Positions 6,918 to 10,512 of a stretch of 10,512 nucleotides of DNA are shown in pieces. This stretch comes from Pseudomonadota bacterium (lineage in GTDB: Bacteria; Pseudomonadota; Alphaproteobacteria; Caulobacterales; Caulobacteraceae): assembly GCA_023428785.1 (NCBI GenBank), contig JAEYWU010000028.1, positions 1-10,512 of the forward strand. The letters are read 5' to 3'. The position numbers and the translations under genes were made by a program. The notes under the pieces are model-generated. The model saw only the letters and a program-made list of their open reading frames with translations, did not search any database and was not told where the DNA came from. Position 1 is the stretch's first letter; the number at the start of each line of letters is the position of its first letter.

Positions 6918-6931
6918 TTGCATTGCAGCAT
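6918..6931 (+). promoter_or_regulatory. Copy of the shared dyad site in the glnB-nnrD divergent region
   Basis: TTGCATTGCAGCAT matches the minus-strand distal amtB site (TTGCATCGCAGCAA) at 12 of 14 positions. It lies 43-56 bases upstream of the glnB start codon. Next to it, GGCAA occurs three times (6934, 6941 and 6953), so the minus strand shows three TTGCC boxes that could include a promoter -35 element. I see no convincing sigma-54 -24/-12 site. Confidence 0.4.
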
Positions 6932-7005
6932 AAGGCAAGGGGCAAATCGTCCGGCAACGGTCTTGGAGGCCGCTGCGAGCTTCAGCGTGTCGCGAGGGTC
7001 GCGGT

Positions 7006-7860
7006 TTGAAAATGCTCAACAACGGCCCGGACCAATGGCTTGAGCGCTTTCCCTGGCCAGGCCGGGAAGCCCACAAATACAGGCGCGGCAGCCTGGTCGT
7101 CGTGTCCGGCCCGATGAGCCGCACCGGGGCCGCCCGGCTGGCGGCGAGGGCGGGCCTGAGGATCGGCGCGGGCGTGGTGACGGTCCTCAGCCCTCCGGAC
7201 GCCCTGCTGGTCAATGCGGTGAACCTGGAGGCCGTGATGGTCCGCAGCTTCGGGACGCCCGAGGCCCTGGAGGAGAGAGCGCGGGGCGCCGTCGCCGCCG
7301 TCATCGGCCCGGCGGCCGGGGTGGGGGATCAGACCCGGGAGAATCTCAGCGCGCTGAAGCGCGGCGGGTGCGCGCTGGTGGTGGACGCTGATGCGCTGAC
7401 GAGCTTCCGGGACGAGCGGGCGCAGCTGTTCGGGCAGCTGGGGCCGAACGATGTCCTGACGCCGCACGAGGGTGAGTTCGAGCGGCTCTGGCCGGGGCTT
7501 CTGGCGTCGGGGCGCGAAGCGGCTGCGAGACGGGCGGCCGAGGAGTCCGGTGCGGTGGTGCTGTTGAAGGGGCCGGAGACGCTGGTGGCGGCGCCTGACG
7601 GGCGGCTGGCGCGAAATGGCAACGGCACGCCGTGGCTGGCGACGGCGGGCTCGGGCGACGTGTTGGCCGGCATGATCGGGGGCCTGATCGCGCAGGGCGC
7701 CGAGGCGTTCGACGCGGCCTGCATGGCCGTCTGGCTTCATGCCGAGGCCGGGGCGTCCGTGGGGCCGGGGCTGATTTCGGAGGACCTGCCGGAACGCCTG
7801 CCGGCCGCCTTGTCGAGCCTTTACGAAAAGAGCCGGGCGTCTCGCGACGCCCGGCCCTGA
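7006..7860 (+). CDS. nnrD: ADP/ATP-dependent NAD(P)H-hydrate dehydratase, stand-alone
   Basis: It repairs hydrated, damaged NADH and NADPH by dehydrating the S-form using ADP or ATP. The 284 residues form one ribokinase-like domain: HKYRRGSLVVVSG (23-35), GAARLAARAGLRIGAG (41-56), VVDADAL (125-131), LTPHEGEF (151-158), LLKGPETLV (186-194), and NGNGTPWLATAGSGDVLAG (204-222) with catalytic Asp218. In many bacteria this domain is fused behind an epimerase (NnrE) domain. Here the reading frame starts where the linker would be, and only 130 bases separate it from glnB, so the epimerase is not in this window. The start is probably TTG 7006, with GAGGG (6994-6998) 7 bases before it; ATG 7012 is the alternative, two codons downstream. 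The last codons contain the terminator of the opposing gene. The divergent neighbour is glnB. Confidence 0.93.
   Translation: MKMLNNGPDQWLERFPWPGREAHKYRRGSLVVVSGPMSRTGAARLAARAGLRIGAGVVTVLSPPDALLVNAVNLEAVMVRSFGTPEALEERARGAVAAVIGPAAGVGDQTRENLSALKRGGCALVVDADALTSFRDERAQLFGQLGPNDVLTPHEGEFERLWPGLLASGREAAARRAAEESGAVVLLKGPETLVAAPDGRLARNGNGTPWLATAGSGDVLAGMIGGLIAQGAEAFDAACMAVWLHAEAGASVGPGLISEDLPERLPAALSSLYEKSRASRDARP
7825..7855 (-). terminator. Terminator of the small lipoprotein gene, embedded in the 3' end of nnrD
   Basis: GCCGGGCGTC and GACGCCCGGC (7832-7855) pair perfectly over 10 bp around a 4-base loop. On the minus strand the stem is followed by TCTTTTC, making a good Rho-independent terminator for the 7879-8145 gene. 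On the plus strand it encodes the last residues of NnrD (around ASRDARP), ends before the TGA, and has only a weak T-rich tail. Confidence 0.78.
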
Positions 7861-7878
7861 TCTTGTAGAGCGACAGGC

Positions 7879-8145
7879 CTACTGGCCGGCGTTCTGTTCG
7901 ACCGCGTCGGCCTCGGCGTCCGCGTTCTCTTCGACGGCGTCGGCTTGGGCGTCCAGAGCGTCTTCCTCGGCTTCGGTCGGGGCCATGTCAGCCTGGTTTT
8001 CCAGAGCGTCGGCCTGGGCCTCACCGGTGTCTTCGATGGCGTCGGCCTGATCTTCGGCGGCGGCGTCGGCCGGGCTCTCACAGGCGGCCAGCGAGCCGGC
8101 GAAGGCGAGGGCGGCGGTGGCGGCGAATGCCTTGCGAATGAACAT
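7879..8145 (-). CDS. Small acidic Ala-rich lipoprotein with 11-residue repeats, function unknown
   Basis: I recognise no named family. The 88-residue precursor has a lipoprotein signal (MFIRKAFAATAALAFAGSLA) with lipobox L19-A-A-C22. The mature part has 67 residues: 23 acidic, about 21 alanine, and no Lys, Arg, His or aromatic residue. QADA(I/L/V)E recurs at residues 33, 44 and 67, with a variant EADAVE at 78. The spacings are 11, 23 and 11, and a shorter QAD unit sits in between. This is a hendecad pattern expected to form a long amphipathic or coiled-coil helix. I chose ATG 8145 because AGAGGAAA lies just upstream and the signal peptide starts there; the longer frame to 8214 would run through the likely promoter. 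An EcfG-like promoter precedes it and a terminator follows it, so it is probably a single-gene, stress-induced unit. Glu at position +2 after the Cys suggests outer-membrane sorting. Confidence 0.85.
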   Translation of the reverse strand: MFIRKAFAATAALAFAGSLAACESPADAAAEDQADAIEDTGEAQADALENQADMAPTEAEEDALDAQADAVEENADAEADAVEQNAGQ

Positions 8146-8188
8146 GTGCGTTTCCTCTTGTCCCGCCCCAGCGGCGGTTAGAGGGGGT

Positions 8189-8213
8189 AACGCGCACGTG
8201 ATCGCTCGGTTCA
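8189..8213 (-). promoter_or_regulatory. EcfG/SigT-type general stress promoter for the small lipoprotein gene
   Basis: The minus strand reads TGAAC, 16 bases, CGTT. The alphaproteobacterial EcfG consensus is GGAAC-N16/17-CGTT, so eight of nine positions match with the right spacing. The CGTT lies 44 bases upstream of the start codon, leaving a leader of roughly 35-37 bases that holds the AGAGGA ribosome site. Confidence 0.55.
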
Positions 8214-8219
8214 CGTGAA
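8195..8219. promoter_or_regulatory. Paired CACGTGA sites overlapping the lipoprotein promoter
   Basis: CACGTGA occurs at 8195-8201 and 8212-8218, 17 bp apart. The second lies within the perfect palindrome TTCACGTGAA (8210-8219), which overlaps the -35 element, while the first lies in the spacer. A repressor or modulator bound here would block the promoter. No binding protein is known to me. Confidence 0.3.
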
Positions 8220-8250
8220 TGTGAGACTGCGGCTGTAGGCCGCGCCCGGC

Positions 8251-9516
8251 TTAGGCGGCGCCGTCAGCCTTGCGCTTTTCCGAATAGATCAGCAGCGGCT
8301 GGGCGGACCCTTCGATCACCTCGGCATTGACTACGACTTCCTCGACGCCCTCGAACGTCGGCAGTTCGAACATGGTCTCGAGCAAGATGCCTTCGAGGAT
8401 CGAGCGCAGGCCGCGCGCGCCGGTCTTGCGGGTGATCGCCTTCTTGGCGACGGCGATGAGCGCGTCATCAGTGAAGGTGAGGGTGACGTTCTCCATCTCG
8501 AAGAGACGGCCGTACTGCTTGACCAGGGCGTTCTTGGGCTCGGTCAGGATCTTGACCAGGGCGGTCTCGTCCAGGTCCTCGAGCGTGGCCAGCACGGGCA
8601 GGCGACCAATGAACTCAGGGATCAGGCCGAAACGCATCAGGTCGTCGGGCTCGACATTGCGAAGAATTTCGCCGGTGCGGCGCTCGTCGATCTCCTTGAC
8701 CTTGGCGCCGAAGCCGATCGAGGCGCCTACGCCGCGGGCCGAGATGACCTTTTCCAGGCCGGCGAAGGCGCCGCCGCAGATGAAGAGGATGTTGGTGGTG
8801 TCGACCTGCAGGAACTCCTGCTGCGGGTGCTTGCGGCCGCCTTGCGGGGGCACGGAGGCGACAGTGCCTTCCATGATCTTCAGCAGGGCCTGCTGCACGC
8901 CTTCACCCGAGACGTCGCGGGTGATCGACGGGTTGTCGGACTTGCGCGAAATCTTGTCGATTTCGTCGATGTAGACGATGCCGCGCTGGGCCCGCTCGAC
9001 GTTGTAGTCGGCGGCCTGGAGCAGCTTGAGGACGATGTTCTCGACATCCTCACCGACGTAACCGGCTTCGGTCAGCGTCGTGGCGTCGGCCATCGTGAAG
9101 GGGACGTCGATGATGCGCGCGAGCGTCTGGGCCAGCAGCGTCTTGCCCGAGCCGGTCGGCCCGATGAGCATGATGTTGGACTTGTTGAGCTCGACGTCGT
9201 TGTTCTTCGTCGCGTGGTTCAGGCGCTTGTAGTGGTTGTGAACCGCGACCGCGAGGACCTTCTTGGCGTGGTCCTGGCCGATGACGTAGTCGTCGAGGAC
9301 CTTGCGGATTTCCTTCGGTGAGGGGACGCCGTCCTTGCCGGTCTTCACGAAGCCGACCTTGTGCTCCTCACGGATGATATCCATGCAGAGCTCGACGCAT
9401 TCGTCGCAGATGAAAACGGTGGGACCCGCAATGAGCTTGCGCACCTCGTGCTGGCTCTTGCCGCAGAAGCTGCAGTAGAGCGTGCTCTTGGATTCGCCGC
9501 CGGCGGCCTTCGTCAT
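8251..9516 (-). CDS. clpX: ATP-dependent Clp protease ATP-binding subunit ClpX
   Basis: This hexameric AAA+ unfoldase recognises tagged or regulatory proteins, unfolds them and feeds them to ClpP. In Caulobacter, ClpXP degrades cell-cycle regulators such as CtrA. The 421-residue protein is full length. It has an N-terminal zinc-binding domain with Cys15, 18, 37 and 40; Walker A GPTGSGKT (119-126); pore loop GYVG (152-155); Walker B VYIDEID (181-187); the IGF loop that docks to ClpP (267-269); and sensor-2 GARGLR (366-371). ATG 9516 is preceded by AGGA with about 7 bases of spacing. clpP is not directly upstream as in E. coli; a divergent cicA-like gene is there instead. Downstream, 8229-8243 can form only a weak 5-bp hairpin. 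Confidence 0.98.
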   Translation of the reverse strand: MTKAAGGESKSTLYCSFCGKSQHEVRKLIAGPTVFICDECVELCMDIIREEHKVGFVKTGKDGVPSPKEIRKVLDDYVIGQDHAKKVLAVAVHNHYKRLNHATKNNDVELNKSNIMLIGPTGSGKTLLAQTLARIIDVPFTMADATTLTEAGYVGEDVENIVLKLLQAADYNVERAQRGIVYIDEIDKISRKSDNPSITRDVSGEGVQQALLKIMEGTVASVPPQGGRKHPQQEFLQVDTTNILFICGGAFAGLEKVISARGVGASIGFGAKVKEIDERRTGEILRNVEPDDLMRFGLIPEFIGRLPVLATLEDLDETALVKILTEPKNALVKQYGRLFEMENVTLTFTDDALIAVAKKAITRKTGARGLRSILEGILLETMFELPTFEGVEEVVVNAEVIEGSAQPLLIYSEKRKADGAA

Positions 9517-9584
9517 CTTATCGTCCTACACACACCGGGTTGTCGCGAACCGGGACGCCCCGCTCTTCCCGAGCCCATCCACGC

Positions 9585-9614
9585 AGGATACAGGCCGAGA
9601 GGTTCTCAAAACAA
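9585..9614 (-). promoter_or_regulatory. Weak candidate promoter for clpX
   Basis: On the minus strand TATCCT (9585-9590) could be a -10 element. TTGTTT (9609-9614) lies 18 bases before it and TTGAGA (9604-9609) 13 bases before it, either of which could be the -35. The matches are partial. It would give a leader of about 60 bases for clpX. Confidence 0.2.
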
Positions 9615-9615
9615 T

Positions 9616-9652
9616 GACAACGCCTGACCGAAAGGTCCACCCCGGCGTTGTC
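9616..9652 (+). promoter_or_regulatory. Nested inverted repeat with GNRA loop in the cicA leader region
   Basis: GACAACGCC (9616-9624) pairs perfectly with GGCGTTGTC (9644-9652). Inside, GACC-GAAA-GGTC (9626-9637) forms a second hairpin with a GAAA tetraloop, leaving a one-sided bulge CACCCC (9638-9643 region). The GNRA loop exists only in plus-strand RNA, so this is more likely part of the cicA leader, 45 bases before its start, than of the clpX leader. It might instead be a protein-binding dyad shared by both genes. Confidence 0.4.
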
Positions 9653-9696
9653 GCTCACGCGGTCTCTTCACCGTTCATATTCAGGATAAAGCCTAA

Positions 9697-10326
9697 ATGG
9701 AGACTGAACGCCCCGACCGCCAGTCCCGCCCGATCGTGGCGTTCGACTTCGATGGGACGCTCACGATTCGAGACAGTTACACGGCTTTTCTGAAGTGGCG
9801 GAAAGGGCCGGCGTCCTATGGCCTGGGGCTGTTTGGCCTGACCGGAGGCCTTCTTTCCTATCCTTTCAACCGGGACCGAGGCCGATTGAAGGCGGCGGCC
9901 ACCCAAATCTTTCTGGCTGGCGAGTCGGCGAAGCATGTCGCGGATCAGGCGACGGCCTACCGTGACGCGATCTGGGACAGCTTCATGCGACCTGACGCAT
10001 TGGAGACATGGAACCGTTGGGGCCGGGAAGGGGCCTTGCGGGTAATCGTCACGGCCTCGCCGAGCCTGACCGTCCGGCCGTTCGCCGAGCGGCTGGGCGC
10101 CGAGGCGCTGCTGGGCACGGAGCTTGAGGTCGACGCCGAGGGACGGCTGACCGGCGCCTTCGCCACACCCAACTGCCGGGCGGGGGAAAAGGTCGTCCGT
10201 CTTCGTGAAGCCTATGGGCCGGATGTGCGGCTCGCGGCGGCCTATGGGGATACCTCGGGGGATACGGAGATGCTGGCGATCGCGGATCACAAGGGTTGGC
10301 GGGAATTCACGGGCAGGCCGGAGTAG
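9697..10326 (+). CDS. cicA: HAD-superfamily subfamily IB phosphatase, CicA-like
   Basis: This predicted cytosolic phosphatase of the SerB-like HAD-IB group has 209 residues. Motif I is AFDFDGTLT (15-23), with nucleophile D17 and acid/base D19. Motif II is VIVTASP (117-122, T119), motif III is GEKVVRL (K165), and motif IV is AAYGDTSGD (181-189, D185 and D189). TELEVDAEGRLTG (141-153) and NC-RAGEK are typical of this subgroup. A helical cap lies at about residues 30-105. The substrate is unknown. The name rests on the subgroup and on position: in Caulobacter crescentus, cicA lies between clpP and clpX. ATG 9697 has AGGA at 9683-9686 upstream. It is divergent from clpX across 180 bases that hold a nested inverted repeat. 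Enzyme class is sure; the symbol is less so. Confidence 0.82.
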   Translation: METERPDRQSRPIVAFDFDGTLTIRDSYTAFLKWRKGPASYGLGLFGLTGGLLSYPFNRDRGRLKAAATQIFLAGESAKHVADQATAYRDAIWDSFMRPDALETWNRWGREGALRVIVTASPSLTVRPFAERLGAEALLGTELEVDAEGRLTGAFATPNCRAGEKVVRLREAYGPDVRLAAAYGDTSGDTEMLAIADHKGWREFTGRPE

Positions 10327-10406
10327 GGGGCTCTCTCTCCTGTTAGAGGACGATGGAGGGCGCGCCTCTTTGGCCCCCGGCTTTCGCTCGGAAGGTTGGG
10401 AGGGCA

Positions 10407-10480
10407 GGCGGAGCGCCGGACTTCGGGTCCGGTGACCGTGGGGGGTAGTGAGCGTTTCGACCTGAAGAAGGCGCTCCGCC
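10407..10480. repeat. 11-bp perfect inverted repeat enclosing a second hairpin, downstream of cicA
   Basis: GGCGGAGCGCC (10407-10417) is matched by GGCGCTCCGCC (10470-10480) with 52 bases between. CCGGAC and GTCCGG (10416-10421 and 10427-10432) form a competing or stacked hairpin with loop TTCGG. It lies in the 186 bases after the cicA stop, where I see no recognised gene. It may be a transcript end, a small RNA or part of a gene running off the window. Confidence 0.4.
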
Positions 10481-10512
10481 GCGATCTGTTTTCCCGGAGC
10501 TCCTGCTGGGCG

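Noticed and set aside
6876..7005. Sigma-54 promoter before glnB or nnrD
   Set aside because: I looked for GG-N10-GC in the TGGCAC/TTGC context on both strands and found no acceptable match here or before amtB.
6876..7304. Extension of the glnB frame upstream to 7304
   Set aside because: PII proteins begin MKKIEAVIKP; the extension lies opposite nnrD and is a shadow.
7890..8090. Repeated GCGTCGGC-like words resembling a DNA repeat array
   Set aside because: They are explained by the repeated QADA codons of the lipoprotein and vary in sequence and spacing, so they are not a CRISPR or mobile repeat.
8146..8214. Extension of the lipoprotein gene to a start at 8214
   Set aside because: It would place 23 residues before the lipoprotein signal and overlap the likely promoter.
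10353..10448. 31-codon frame from ATG 10353
   Set aside because: It is short, has no convincing ribosome site, and ends inside the inverted repeat. It is probably chance.
10432..10512. Possible start of a plus-strand gene at GTG 10432 or 10438 running off the window
   Set aside because: The frame is open to the edge, but it is only about 25 codons, has no ribosome site and resembles nothing I know. It cannot be judged without more sequence.

Overview
The window is high-GC chromosomal DNA, dense with housekeeping genes. It most likely comes from an alphaproteobacterium of the Caulobacterales (Caulobacter/Brevundimonas type). Three things point there: a CicA-like HAD phosphatase beside clpX, the coaD–cyclophilin arrangement with alphaproteobacterial-style CoaD motifs, and an EcfG-type promoter sequence. 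I see no IS element, prophage gene, CRISPR array, tRNA or rRNA.

Layout. At 79-2662 (+) is a tight four-gene operon: coaD, two tandem exported cyclophilin-type peptidyl-prolyl isomerases, and a small GNAT acetyltransferase, closed by a strong hairpin. At 2700-6875 (-) is a nitrogen-assimilation block. In transcription order it holds glnB (PII), a UUCG-loop hairpin, glnA (type I glutamine synthetase), a strong terminator, amtB (ammonium channel), then a TorF-family outer-membrane protein. nnrD (NAD(P)H-hydrate dehydratase, 7006-7860, +) diverges from glnB and lacks the epimerase domain to which it is often fused. At 7879-8145 (-) is a small, extremely acidic lipoprotein with 11-residue repeats, preceded by an EcfG-like promoter. 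clpX (8251-9516, -) and a cicA-like HAD phosphatase (9697-10326, +) diverge from a 180-bp region that contains a nested inverted repeat. The last 186 bases hold an unexplained 11-bp inverted repeat and no recognised gene.

How the genes work together. AmtB admits ammonium, GlnA fixes it into glutamine, and GlnB senses nitrogen and energy status and controls both the activity and the transcription of this pathway. A 14-bp dyad occurs twice before amtB and once before glnB, so both transcripts may share an operator. The cyclophilins and the TorF protein are exported envelope proteins. ClpX is the unfoldase of the ClpXP protease; its usual partner gene clpP is not next to it here.

Most genes are ordinary family members. 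I did not find a clearly new multi-gene system. The most useful leads are the shared amtB/glnB dyad, the stress-promoter-linked lipoprotein, the cyclophilin pair with a large insertion and exactly two conserved cysteines, and the structured intergenic elements.
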